A DNA stretch of 64,000 nt from Belnapia sp. F-4-1. GTDB taxonomy: Bacteria > Pseudomonadota > Alphaproteobacteria > Acetobacterales > Acetobacteraceae. Below, piece after piece: positions 17,696 to 25,721 of this stretch (positions are counted from its first letter, which is position 1; each line of letters begins with the position of its first letter). The position numbers were made by a program, and so were the translations under genes. The notes under the pieces are model-generated. The model worked only from the letters and a program-made list of their open reading frames with translations. It was not told the origin of the DNA and ran no database searches. Location: assembly GCF_000802185.1 (NCBI RefSeq), contig NZ_KN676113.1, positions 1 through 64,000 on the forward strand, written 5' to 3'.

Positions 17696-19018
17696 ATGCC
17701 CATGATCGACGCGACGCATGACGCCGGGCTGCGCAGCTGGGTGGCCTCGGCCAACGGCCATCCGGACTTCCCGATCCAGAACCTGCCACTCGGCGTCGTC
17801 TCGCCGCCGGGCGGCGGCCCGCGGGCCGGCGTCGCCATCGGGTCGATGATCCTCGATCTGGCCGCGGCGCAGGCGGCCGGGCTGTTCGAGGGCGAGGCCG
17901 CACGTGCGGTCGAGGCGATGGCGGGCGGCACGCTCAACGCCTTCTTCGCGCTCGGCACCGGCCCGCGCATGGCGCTCCGCGCCCGGCTCTCGGCCCTGCT
18001 TGCCAAAGGCAGCGCGGAGCGGGCGAGGCTGGAGCCCTGCCTCCACCCCGCCGAGGGCTGCACGCCGCACCTGCCGGCGCGGATCGGCGACTACACCGAC
18101 TTCTATGTCGGCATCCATCACGCGACCAATGTCGGCAAGGTCTTCCGCCCCGACAACCCGCTGCTGCCGAACTACAAATATGTCCCCATCGGCTATCACG
18201 GCCGCGCCTCCTCCGTCGTGCCCTCCGGCACGGCCATCCGCCGGCCGCAAGGCCAGCGCAAGCGGCCGGAGGAGAACGCGCCGAGCTTCGGCCCCTGCCG
18301 CAACCTCGATTACGAGCTGGAGCTCGGCGTCTGGATCGGCCTCGGCAATGCGCTTGGCGAGCCGGTGTCGGTCGGCGAGGCGGCTCGGCACGTCGCCGGC
18401 TATTGCCTGCTGAACGACTGGTCGGCGCGCGACATCCAGGCCTGGGAGTACCAGCCGCTCGGCCCCTTCCTCGGCAAGAGCTTCGGTACGACGATCAGCC
18501 CCTGGGTCATCACGCCGGAGGCGCTGGCGCCCTTCCGCATGGCCCAGCCGCCGCGCCCCGAAGGCGACCCGGCCCCCCTGCCCTACCTGCTGGACGAGGC
18601 CGATCAGCACGAGGGCGCTTTGGATCTCGAGCTGGAAGTGCTGCTGGAAACGCCTGGCCTGCGGGAGCGGGGCCTGCCGCCACACCGGCTCGGCCTCAGC
18701 AGCACGCGGCACATGTACTGGACGGTGGCGCAGATGGTGGCGCATCACGCCAGCAACGGCTGCAACCTCCAACCCGGGGACCTGCTCGGCTCAGGTACCC
18801 TTTCCGGCCCGGAGGACACCGCCCTCGGCAGCCTGCTGGAGATCACCCAAGGCGGCAAGCAGCCGCTGCGGCTCGGCTCGGGCGAGGAGCGACGCTACCT
18901 CGAGGATGACGATGCGCTGGTGCTTCGCGCCTACGCCCGGCGCGAAGGCTTCGCATCCATAGGCTTCGGCGAATGCCGCGGCAGCATCCTGCCGGGACCC
19001 GCAATCGGGGTCGCATGA
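17696..19018 (+). CDS. fahA: Fumarylacetoacetase
   Basis: Fumarylacetoacetase hydrolyses fumarylacetoacetate to fumarate and acetoacetate, ending the homogentisate pathway. The 440-residue product shows the family pattern: LPLGVVSP near the start, the central DYTDFYVGIHHATNVGKVFR, YKYVPIGYHGRASS, LDYELELGVWIG (metal-binding Glu residues), LLNDWSARDIQAWEYQPLGP and GTLSGPE near the end. I chose the ATG at 17696; an in-frame GTG at 17684 would overlap the end of hmgA. It is the last gene of the operon, followed by a convergent Bug-type gene. Confidence 0.97.
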   Translation: MPMIDATHDAGLRSWVASANGHPDFPIQNLPLGVVSPPGGGPRAGVAIGSMILDLAAAQAAGLFEGEAARAVEAMAGGTLNAFFALGTGPRMALRARLSALLAKGSAERARLEPCLHPAEGCTPHLPARIGDYTDFYVGIHHATNVGKVFRPDNPLLPNYKYVPIGYHGRASSVVPSGTAIRRPQGQRKRPEENAPSFGPCRNLDYELELGVWIGLGNALGEPVSVGEAARHVAGYCLLNDWSARDIQAWEYQPLGPFLGKSFGTTISPWVITPEALAPFRMAQPPRPEGDPAPLPYLLDEADQHEGALDLELEVLLETPGLRERGLPPHRLGLSSTRHMYWTVAQMVAHHASNGCNLQPGDLLGSGTLSGPEDTALGSLLEITQGGKQPLRLGSGEERRYLEDDDALVLRAYARREGFASIGFGECRGSILPGPAIGVA

Positions 19019-19158
19019 ACGATCGCCTCCGTATCCCGCGCCGTGCCGAGCGGGAGGGATGATCTGCCCTGCCAGACAGCAGGCTGGAGGCGCCTCCGCG
19101 AGCGCAGTTGGGCGGAAGGGACCACCCCAGGGCGGGGACGAAGCGGCCCGGCTCGCCC

Positions 19159-20139
19159 CTAGTCCAGCGTGATCCCGCGGCTGCGGATCACCTCGCCCCA
19201 TTTGGCGCTTTCCGCGGCGAGATAGGCTGGGAATTCCTGCGGTGTGCCGAAGGTCGGGAAGATGGAACCCTGCCGCAGCCGCTCCAGCACCTCCGGGTTC
19301 TTCATCGTGGCGGCGAGGCCGGCGGAAAGGCGGCGGATGATCGGCTCCGGCGTGCCGGCCGGGGCGAGCAGGGCGAAGTCGCTGGTCGCCTGGAAGCCAG
19401 GGAAGCCGCTCTCGGCGATGGTCGCCACATCCGGCGCCAGCGGGTTGCGCTCCGGCGTGCTGACGCCGAGGGCGGCGATCTGCCCGCTCGCCATCAGCGG
19501 CAGGGCAGTGACGGCATCGACGAAGGCCATCTCCACTTCGCCCTGCACCAGCGCCTGCACCGCCGGCGCCCCGCCGCGATAGGTGACGTTCTGCACCGCG
19601 ATCCCCGCCGAGCGGAGGAAAAGCTCCGTCGCCAGATGGGCGGAGGAGCCGGCGCCGGAAGAGCCGTAGCTCAGCCTGCCCGGCATCGACTTCGCGCGAG
19701 CGACAAAGGCGGCGATGCTCGGTGTGCCGAGCCTCGGCGTCACGCAGAGGAAGATGGGCGAGACAGCGATGCGCCCGATCGGGGCGAAACCCATGTCGTC
19801 GTCATAGCCACGCTGCGGGAAGAGGTGGCGCGACATGGCATAGGTGGAGTTTACCCCGAGCAGCAGCGTGTAGCCGTCCGGCCGGGCGCGGGCGACGCTT
19901 GCATGGCCCACGGTGCCGGAGGCGCCGGGGCGGTTGTCCACCACGACAGTGCCGCCGATCTCCTTGGAGAGCTGCTGCGCCACCACGCGGCCGACGAAAT
20001 CGGTGGAGCCGCCGGGGGCCCAGGCGACAACGATGGTGACCGGGCGGCCCGGCGCGGGCCAGGGCTCGCCTTGCGCCAGGGCGACGCGGGCGCCGAGCGG
20101 GAGGAGCCCAGCCAGGATGGCGCGGCGATGCAGGGTCAT
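19159..20139 (-). CDS. Bug/TctC-family tripartite tricarboxylate transporter binding protein
   Basis: The 326-residue protein begins MTLHRRAILAGLLPLGARVALAQ, an export signal with two arginines, and has the Bug family pattern: RPVTIVVAWAPGGSTDFVGR, VDNRPGASGTVGH, DGYTLLLGVNSTYA, LSYGSSGAGSSAHLATELF and a late GFPGFQATSDFALLAPAGTP. Bug proteins bind carboxylates, amides or aromatic acids in the periplasm. No TctA/TctB membrane genes are adjacent, so it is an orphan, as is common in Acetobacteraceae. It is divergent from the AroE-like gene at 20223, whose product may act on its ligand (inference). Confidence 0.92.
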   Translation of the reverse strand: MTLHRRAILAGLLPLGARVALAQGEPWPAPGRPVTIVVAWAPGGSTDFVGRVVAQQLSKEIGGTVVVDNRPGASGTVGHASVARARPDGYTLLLGVNSTYAMSRHLFPQRGYDDDMGFAPIGRIAVSPIFLCVTPRLGTPSIAAFVARAKSMPGRLSYGSSGAGSSAHLATELFLRSAGIAVQNVTYRGGAPAVQALVQGEVEMAFVDAVTALPLMASGQIAALGVSTPERNPLAPDVATIAESGFPGFQATSDFALLAPAGTPEPIIRRLSAGLAATMKNPEVLERLRQGSIFPTFGTPQEFPAYLAAESAKWGEVIRSRGITLD

Positions 20140-20222
20140 TGCGATGGGTCCTCCCGCTTTCCTTGACCCGCAGCTACCCGCGAGTACCGTGCCCGGCAAG
20201 TGGGAAGGCGGGGGAGCGAGCC

Positions 20223-21095
20223 GTGGCCGAGAGCTGGGACCGGAGGCCCGCCTATCTGGCCGCGCTGATCGGCAGCGATATCGGCGCCTCCCTCACCCCG
20301 GCCATGCATGAGCGGGAGGGCGCGGAGCAGGGCCTGCGCGCCATCTATCGTCGGCTGGATTTCACCGCGCTCGGCCTCGGGCCCGAGGCGCTGGACGAGT
20401 TGCTGGTCGCGACGCAGCGCCTGGGCTTTGCCGGGGTGAACGTTACCCATCCCTGCAAGCAGGCTGTCATCCCGCTGCTCGACGAGCTGTCGGATGAGGC
20501 GCGGGCCCTGGGGGCAGTGAATACCGTCGTGTTCCATGACGGCCAGCGGGTCGGCCACAATACCGACTGGTCGGGCTTTGCCGAGGGCTTCCGCCGCGGC
20601 CTGCCGGATGCGGCATGGCGGCAGGTGGTGCAGCTCGGCGCCGGCGGCGCGGGGGCGGCGGTAGCCCATGCGCTGCTGGTGCTCGGGGTGGAGCGGCTGG
20701 TGGTATTCGACACCGATGCGGGCCGTGCCGGGACGCTGGCCGAGGCGCTCGCGGCGCGGTTCGGCGCCGCGCGAGCGGTGGCGGCTACGAAGCTGGCCGG
20801 GGCGATGGCCGCGGCGGATGGGCTGGTGAACTGCACCCCGGTCGGCATGGCGACCTATCCCGGCCTGCCGCTGCCGCCGGAATTGCTGCGGCCGGCACTC
20901 TGGGTGGCCGAGATCATCTATTTCCCGCTCGAGACGGCGTTGCTGCGGACGGCGCGCGCGCTCGGCTGCCAGACGCTGGATGGCGGCGGCATGGCGGTGT
21001 TCCAGGCAGTCGGCGCCTTCCGCCTCTTCACCGGCATCGAGCCGGATGCCGGGCGGATGCAGCGGCATTTCGCCGCCCTGGTCGCGGCCCGATGA
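20223..21095 (+). CDS. Shikimate/quinate dehydrogenase-like protein
   Basis: The 290-residue protein has the AroE fold: an N-terminal substrate domain and a C-terminal NAD(P)-binding domain with QLGAGGAGAAVAHALL. The catalytic Lys79 (in GVNVTHPCKQ) and Asp115 (in GHNTDWSGF) are kept. The substrate motif reads SLTPAMHE instead of SLSPxxHN, and NVTHPCKQ replaces the NVTIPxK of biosynthetic AroE, as in NAD-linked quinate/shikimate dehydrogenases of catabolic operons. The start is a GTG at 20223 after GGGGGAGC. An SDR gene follows 14 nt later. A catabolic role is more likely than aromatic amino-acid synthesis, but not proven. Confidence 0.87.
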   Translation: MAESWDRRPAYLAALIGSDIGASLTPAMHEREGAEQGLRAIYRRLDFTALGLGPEALDELLVATQRLGFAGVNVTHPCKQAVIPLLDELSDEARALGAVNTVVFHDGQRVGHNTDWSGFAEGFRRGLPDAAWRQVVQLGAGGAGAAVAHALLVLGVERLVVFDTDAGRAGTLAEALAARFGAARAVAATKLAGAMAAADGLVNCTPVGMATYPGLPLPPELLRPALWVAEIIYFPLETALLRTARALGCQTLDGGGMAVFQAVGAFRLFTGIEPDAGRMQRHFAALVAAR

Positions 21096-21109
21096 CGGAG
21101 GAGACGCAG

Positions 21110-21907
21110 ATGAGCCAGGACAACCCCTATCCCACCGATCTCTTCACTGGGGAGGTGGCGCTGGTGACCGGCGCGGGGTCCGGCATCGGCCGCGGCGTCG
21201 CGGAATGGCTCAGCCGCTGCGGGGCGACGGTGCTGGCGAGCGACCTCCATACGGCGCGGGGCGAGGCAGTGGCCGAAGCCTTGCGGGCCGCCGGTGGCCG
21301 AGCGGCCTTCCTGCAGGCCGACCTGGCGAGCCCGGACGGCCATGCGGCGCTGGCCGAGGCAGCCGCGGCGCAGGGACCGGTGTCGATGCTGGTCCATTGC
21401 GCCTCGCCGCCGCGCCCGGAGCGGCAGACGGTTGGCGCCGTCACTCCCGAGGAGTGGGATGCGATGGTCGATACCAACCTCCGCTCCGGCTTCTTCCTCG
21501 CCCGCAAGCTTGGCCAGCAGATGGTGCAGGCCGGGCTGCGCGGGCGGATGGTCTTCGTCACGTCCCTCCACGCCGCGACGCCGCGCAACCTGCCGCATTA
21601 CAGTGCAGCCAAGGCCGGGCAGGTCATGCTGGTGCGGGAGCTGGCGCGGTATTTCGGCCCGGCCGGCATCCGGGTGAATGCGGTGGCGCCGGGGGCAATC
21701 CCGGGCGGCGGCTTCCAGGGCGATTTCACGGCGCTGGCGCGGAAGGTGCCGATGGGCCGGGTCGGCAGCACGGAGGACATCGCGCGGGCGGTGGTGCCGC
21801 TGCTCTCCGACCGTTGCATGCCCTATGTGACCGGCGCGGTGCTGCCCGTCGACGGCGGGTTGGCCTTGGGAAATTGGATCGAGAACGCCTCGGCCTTGGA
21901 CGAATAG
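21110..21907 (+). CDS. Short-chain dehydrogenase/reductase
   Basis: The 265-residue product is a classical SDR. It has the cofactor motif TGAGSGIGRGV (residues 20-30), an acidic DLHTARG after the second strand suggesting NAD preference, and the catalytic Tyr164-xxx-Lys168 in HYSAAKAGQ with Ser in VTSLHAA. The C-terminus has VTGAVLPVDGGLALGNW. The catalytic Asn region usually NNAG is replaced by VHCASPP. The ATG at 21110 follows a perfect GGAGGAG; an ATG at 21092 overlapping the AroE-like stop is the alternative. It probably oxidises a hydroxy-acid or alcohol in the same pathway as the AroE-like protein. Confidence 0.9.
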   Translation: MSQDNPYPTDLFTGEVALVTGAGSGIGRGVAEWLSRCGATVLASDLHTARGEAVAEALRAAGGRAAFLQADLASPDGHAALAEAAAAQGPVSMLVHCASPPRPERQTVGAVTPEEWDAMVDTNLRSGFFLARKLGQQMVQAGLRGRMVFVTSLHAATPRNLPHYSAAKAGQVMLVRELARYFGPAGIRVNAVAPGAIPGGGFQGDFTALARKVPMGRVGSTEDIARAVVPLLSDRCMPYVTGAVLPVDGGLALGNWIENASALDE

Positions 21908-21954
21908 CGAACTCGGACCGGTCAGGCCGGGTTCTAGCCTGATGGATGGGGTCC

Positions 21955-21975
21955 GGGGAAGGCAAGGCCTTCCCC
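21955..21975. terminator. Hairpin between convergent genes, possible terminator
   Basis: GGGGAAGGC (21955-21963) and GCCTTCCCC (21967-21975) form a 9-bp perfect stem with loop AAG, between the SDR stop and the arfB stop. No T-run follows on either strand, so termination would be weak or factor-dependent. Confidence 0.45.
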
Positions 21976-21979
21976 AGGA

Positions 21980-22402
21980 TCAGTCCGTCGGCTGCCGCCC
22001 CCGCCCCTTCTTCACATCCGCCCGCTTCGCCTTCCCCTCCAGCCTGCGCTTCTTCGAGGCCAGGGTCGGCCGCGTCGGCCGACGCGGCGGCGGGGGGGGG
22101 GTTGCCGCCTCGCGGATCAGCTCGAGCAGGCGCTCCAGCGCATCCTCCCGGTTCCGCTCCCGCGTGCGAAAGCGCTGCGCGGTGATGATGATGACGCCAT
22201 CCTGCGTCAGCCGGTGCCCCGCCAGCCGCTCCAGCCGCGCCCGCACCGCATCGGGCAGGTTGGGCGAGAGTCGGGCATTGAAGCGGAGCTGCACCGCCGT
22301 CTCCACCTTGTTGACGTTCTGCCCGCCGGGGCCCGAGGCGCGGATGAAGTCCTCGGTCAGCTCATCCTCGGCAATGGCGATGCGGTGGGTGACCCGGATC
22401 AT
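21980..22402 (-). CDS. arfB: Peptidyl-tRNA hydrolase ArfB (alternative ribosome rescue)
   Basis: ArfB hydrolyses peptidyl-tRNA on ribosomes stalled without a stop codon. The 140-residue product has the catalytic GGQ (residues 26-28 in RASGPGGQNVNKVETAVQLRF) and a basic C-terminal tail (ASKKRRLEGKAKRADVKKGR) that enters the empty mRNA channel, joined by a proline run. Length equals the family norm. The ATG at 22402 overlaps the eutC stop (ATGA), so it is the third gene of an eutB-eutC-arfB transcript, an unusual pairing of catabolic and translation-rescue functions. Confidence 0.95.
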   Translation of the reverse strand: MIRVTHRIAIAEDELTEDFIRASGPGGQNVNKVETAVQLRFNARLSPNLPDAVRARLERLAGHRLTQDGVIIITAQRFRTRERNREDALERLLELIREAATPPPPPRRPTRPTLASKKRRLEGKAKRADVKKGRGRQPTD

Positions 22403-23133
22403 GGGGCGAGCCGTGGCGCGTTGGGCTGCTCGTCCTTCAGCGCGACACCGGTGGCGCCCAGGCGTCGTGCGGCGCCGGCGAGCCAGAGCAGCTTCTCCGC
22501 CGCCGCCTCGGGCGCGAGGCCACCGGGGCGGATGTTGGAGATGCAGTTGCGCTCGGCATCCGTCCGCCCCCGTTTGGGGCCGAGCGTGAGGTAGAGGCCG
22601 AGGCTGTCGGTGGCGGAGAGACCGGGCCGCTCGCCGATCAGCACGGCGACCATGGCAGCGCCCATGGCCTCGCCGATCTCGTCGCCGAGGGCGACGCGGG
22701 CCTGGCTGGCGATGACGATGGAGGCAAGGGCGAGGCCGGCCGCCTCCAGCAGCGGCCGGGCGGCGGCGATCAGCGCCGGAGCCTGCTGCTGCACGCCGAT
22801 GGCGCAGAGCCCGTCCGCCAGGACGAAAAGGAAAGCGCCGGGCGTCGGCGGCAGGCGGGCACGGTCCGCCTGCCGGAGCCGCCGGCCGAGATCGGGGCGC
22901 AGGAGGTAGGTCCGGCGATCCGCCGCCTGGCTGGCAACGCGGATGGCGGGCTGGCCGAGCGCCGCCTCCAGCGCATCGAGGTCGAGCGCCGAATGCACTG
23001 CATCCCGTGCCCGCGCATGCGCTTCCTGGAAGTCGAGATGCGCCGCGGTCGGCAGCCCATGCCCGGCCCGGCCAAGCGCCACGCGGGCCGAGGTGAAGCG
23101 GCGCAGCTCTGCCCAAGGGACCGGCACGCTCAT
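22399..23133 (-). CDS. eutC: Ethanolamine ammonia-lyase light chain
   Basis: EutC is the small subunit of the adenosylcobalamin-dependent enzyme that splits ethanolamine into acetaldehyde and ammonia. The 244-residue product has the family segments FTSARVALGRAGHGLPTAAHLDF, VQQQAPALI, IGERPGLSATDSLGLYLT and the RNCISNIRPGGL region near the C-terminus. The start at 23133 overlaps the eutB stop (ATGA). No microcompartment, EutA reactivase or permease genes are in the window, so ethanolamine would be degraded in the cytosol. Confidence 0.96.
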   Translation of the reverse strand: MSVPVPWAELRRFTSARVALGRAGHGLPTAAHLDFQEAHARARDAVHSALDLDALEAALGQPAIRVASQAADRRTYLLRPDLGRRLRQADRARLPPTPGAFLFVLADGLCAIGVQQQAPALIAAARPLLEAAGLALASIVIASQARVALGDEIGEAMGAAMVAVLIGERPGLSATDSLGLYLTLGPKRGRTDAERNCISNIRPGGLAPEAAAEKLLWLAGAARRLGATGVALKDEQPNAPRLAP

Positions 23134-24494
23134 CCGAGGCCGATCAGCGCCGGGGCCAGCGGCAGCCGTCCTGCCCCGCTCGCCGCCTCGATTCCCATGC
23201 GCTCCATCCATTCCTCGAATTCCGGCGCCGGCTTCCGCCCGAGCGCCGCCCGCAGGTAGAGCCCGTCATGGAAGGAGGTGGATTGGTAGGCCAGCATTAC
23301 GTCATCCGCCCCAGGCACGCCCATCACATAGGTGACCCCGGCCACGCCGAGCAGGGTCAGCAGCGCGTCCATGTCGTCCTGATCCGCCTCGGCATGGTTG
23401 GTGTAGCAGACATCCACCCCCATCGGCAGGCCGAGCAGCTTGCCGCAGAAATGGTCCTCCAGCCCCGCACGGGTGATCTGCTTGCCATCGAACAGGTATT
23501 CCGGCCCGATGAAGCCGACGACGGAGTTCACCAGCAGCGGCGAGAACTCCCGCGCCACCGCATAGGCCCGCGCCTCAAGGGTCTGCTGGTCGCAGCCGTG
23601 ATGCGCTTCGGCCGAGAGGGCGCTGCCCTGCCCGGTCTCGAAATACATGCAGTCGGTGCCGACCGTACCGCGCCCCAAGGCAAGCGCCGCCTCACGCGCC
23701 TCCCGCAGCAGGGCGAGCGAGACGCCGAAGCTGCGGTTCACCCCCTCCGTCCCACCGATCGACTGGAAGACGAGATCGACCGGCGCCCCGCGTTCCATGG
23801 CCAGCAGGCTGGTGGTGACATGGGCGAGGACGCAGCTCTGGGTCGGGATGGCATAGCGGTCCCGCACCGCATCCAGCAGGTCGAGCAGGCGGAGGGTGGT
23901 CTCAAGGTTGTCGGTCGCCGGGTTTACGCCGATGACCGCATCCCCGGCGCCAAGCAGCAGCCCGTCGAGGATGGCGGCGGCGACGCCGCGCGGGTCGTCC
24001 ACCGGGTCGTTCGGCTGCAGGCGAATGGAGAGCCGCCCCGGCAGGCCGAGCGTGTTGCGGAAGCGGCTGGTGACGCGGCACCGGGCCGCGACCGCCACCA
24101 GGTCCTGCAGCCGCATGATCTTGGAGACGCCGGCCGCCATCTCCGGCGTCAGCCCGGGGCGGAGGGCGGCGAGCGCCGCCGGCTCGGCGGCCAGCAGCCA
24201 GTCGCGGAAGCCGCCCACGGTCAGGTGCGCGACGGGGGCGAAGGCCGCAGCGTCGTGCCGGTCGAGGATCAGCCTGGTGACCTCGTCGGCCTCGTAGGAG
24301 ATCACCGCCTCGTTCAGGAAATGCCGCAGCGGCAGGTCGGCCAGCGCCCGCTGCGCCGCCACCCGCTCCTGCGCCGTCTCCGCCGCCAGCCCGGCCAGCA
24401 CGTCGCCCGAGCGCAGCGGCGTCGCCCGCGCCAGCAGGGTCCGAAGGTCCGGGAAGAGGTAGCGGGTGCCACCCACGGCATGCGCGAAGCCCAT
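23130..24494 (-). CDS. eutB: Ethanolamine ammonia-lyase heavy chain
   Basis: EutB carries the active site of ethanolamine ammonia-lyase. The 454-residue length is right for the family. Recognisable segments are LADLPLRHFLNEAVISYEADEVTR, RLQPNDPVDDPRGVAAAILDGLL, GDAVIGVNPATDN, QSIGGTEGVNRSFG, DCMYFETGQGSALSAEAHHG (substrate-binding region) and VDVCYTNHAEADQDDMD. The ATG at 24494 gives MGFAHAVGGTRYLFPDLRTLLA. It is divergent from the ThDP-enzyme gene at 24579 across 84 bp. The acetaldehyde product would need a dehydrogenase encoded elsewhere. Confidence 0.97.
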   Translation of the reverse strand: MGFAHAVGGTRYLFPDLRTLLARATPLRSGDVLAGLAAETAQERVAAQRALADLPLRHFLNEAVISYEADEVTRLILDRHDAAAFAPVAHLTVGGFRDWLLAAEPAALAALRPGLTPEMAAGVSKIMRLQDLVAVAARCRVTSRFRNTLGLPGRLSIRLQPNDPVDDPRGVAAAILDGLLLGAGDAVIGVNPATDNLETTLRLLDLLDAVRDRYAIPTQSCVLAHVTTSLLAMERGAPVDLVFQSIGGTEGVNRSFGVSLALLREAREAALALGRGTVGTDCMYFETGQGSALSAEAHHGCDQQTLEARAYAVAREFSPLLVNSVVGFIGPEYLFDGKQITRAGLEDHFCGKLLGLPMGVDVCYTNHAEADQDDMDALLTLLGVAGVTYVMGVPGADDVMLAYQSTSFHDGLYLRAALGRKPAPEFEEWMERMGIEAASGAGRLPLAPALIGLG

Positions 24495-24578
24495 GCGAGC
24501 GGTGTAGCAAGCCCCGGGCCGCTCTTGCCAGCGCGGCCGGTCGGCAGGAGGATGCCGGCAAGGACCAAGGGGAAACGC

Positions 24579-25103
24579 ATGCCGGACGCCACCGAAGATT
24601 GGCCGGACCAGATCTATGGCCTGCTCAAGGAGCACGATATCCGCCAGGTGGCGCTGGTGCCCGATGCCGGGCATTCGCGCCTCATCAAGCGCTGCCTCGC
24701 CGACAACGACATGCGGGTGGTGACGCTCACCACCGAGGAGGAGGGCATCGGCATGCTCTTCGGCGCCTGGCTCGGCGGCGAGAAGGGCGTGCTGCTGATG
24801 CAAAGCTCCGGCGTCGGCAACTGCATCAACATGCTCTCGGTGCCGATCGCCCACCGCACGCCGCTGCCGATGATCGTGACGATGCGCGGCGACTACGGCG
24901 AGTTCAACCCTTTCCAGGTGCCGATGGGCAATGCCACCCAGCAGGTGCTGGAGGCGATGGGCACGCTGGTGAAGCGCGCCGACGCGCCGGAGGATGTGGC
25001 GCCGACCGTCAACGCCACGCTGCGGATGGCCTTCAACACCTATCGCCCGACCGCGACCCTGATCGGCCAGCGGGTCATCGGCGCCAAGACGTTTGGGAAG
25101 TGA
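24579..25103 (+). CDS. ThDP-dependent decarboxylase, alpha subunit (sulfo-/phosphonopyruvate decarboxylase type)
   Basis: The 174-residue protein is the pyrimidine-binding half of a split ThDP enzyme, like ComD (sulfopyruvate decarboxylase alpha). Features are ALVPDAGHSRLI, the catalytic-type Glu in LTTEEEGIGMLFGAWLGGEKG, LLMQSSGVGNCINMLS, and MIVTMRGDYGEFNPFQVPMG. Sulfo- and phosphonopyruvate decarboxylases share these motifs, so the keto-acid substrate is open. The ATG at 24579 follows AAGGGGA. The beta half starts 5 nt after its stop, and a hydroxyacid dehydrogenase and MmgE/PrpD gene follow. Confidence 0.87.
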   Translation: MPDATEDWPDQIYGLLKEHDIRQVALVPDAGHSRLIKRCLADNDMRVVTLTTEEEGIGMLFGAWLGGEKGVLLMQSSGVGNCINMLSVPIAHRTPLPMIVTMRGDYGEFNPFQVPMGNATQQVLEAMGTLVKRADAPEDVAPTVNATLRMAFNTYRPTATLIGQRVIGAKTFGK

Positions 25104-25108
25104 CCGGC

Positions 25109-25711
25109 ATGCGCACTGGACCCACGGGCAAGCTCCTCCGCCGCGACGTGGTCGCGGAACTGCTGCGGGACCGCGGCGGGCTGCTGGCGATCGGCGGCCT
25201 TGGCGCCCCGGCCTGGGACATCACCGCCGCCGGCGACGTGCCGGAGAACCTGCCGCTCTGGGGCGGCATGGGCGCCGCCGCGATGATGGGCCTCGGACTG
25301 GCGCTGGCCCAGCCCTCGCGCCCCGTGGCCGTCATCACCGGCGATGGCGAGATGCTGATGGGCATCGGCAGCCTCGCCACCATCGCCGTGCAGCGGCCGC
25401 GCAACCTCGCCATCGTCGTGCTCGACAACGAGCATTACGGCGAGACCGGCATGCAGGAGACAGCCACGCGCCACGGCGTCGACCTCGCCGCCATGGCCCG
25501 CGGCGCCGGCATCGGCGATTGCCGCCTGGTGAAGACCGCCGAGGAGGTCACCGCCCTGCGCGAGGCGATCCATGGCGGGGCCGGCCCGCTCTTCGCCCAG
25601 GTGAAGATCGACGAGGCGCCGGTGCCGCTGGTCCTGCCCCCGCGCGAGGCCTCGATCCTGCAGGCCCGCATGCGCGAGGCCGTGCTCGGCCCCGCCGCCC
25701 ATCTTCAATAA
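25109..25711 (+). CDS. ThDP-dependent decarboxylase, beta subunit
   Basis: The 200-residue protein is the diphosphate-binding half of the same enzyme. It has the ThDP motif GDGEMLMGIGSLATIAV running to LDNEHYGETG, preceded by WGGMGAAAMMGLGLALAQP. This matches ComE and the C-terminal half of phosphonopyruvate decarboxylase. The alpha and beta halves together make about 375 residues, the size of the single-chain enzymes. I chose ATG 25109; a GTG at 25100 overlapping the alpha stop is an alternative start in the same frame. Confidence 0.87.
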   Translation: MRTGPTGKLLRRDVVAELLRDRGGLLAIGGLGAPAWDITAAGDVPENLPLWGGMGAAAMMGLGLALAQPSRPVAVITGDGEMLMGIGSLATIAVQRPRNLAIVVLDNEHYGETGMQETATRHGVDLAAMARGAGIGDCRLVKTAEEVTALREAIHGGAGPLFAQVKIDEAPVPLVLPPREASILQARMREAVLGPAAHLQ

Positions 25712-25721
25712 GGCCGCCCCG

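Noticed and set aside
15348-17903. Open frame of about 850 codons opposite the MBL and hmgA genes
   Set aside because: Antisense shadow of well-identified genes, with no recognisable domain.
22450-24490. Cobalamin riboswitch for eutBC
   Set aside because: The 84-bp region upstream of eutB is too short and lacks a B12-box-like sequence.
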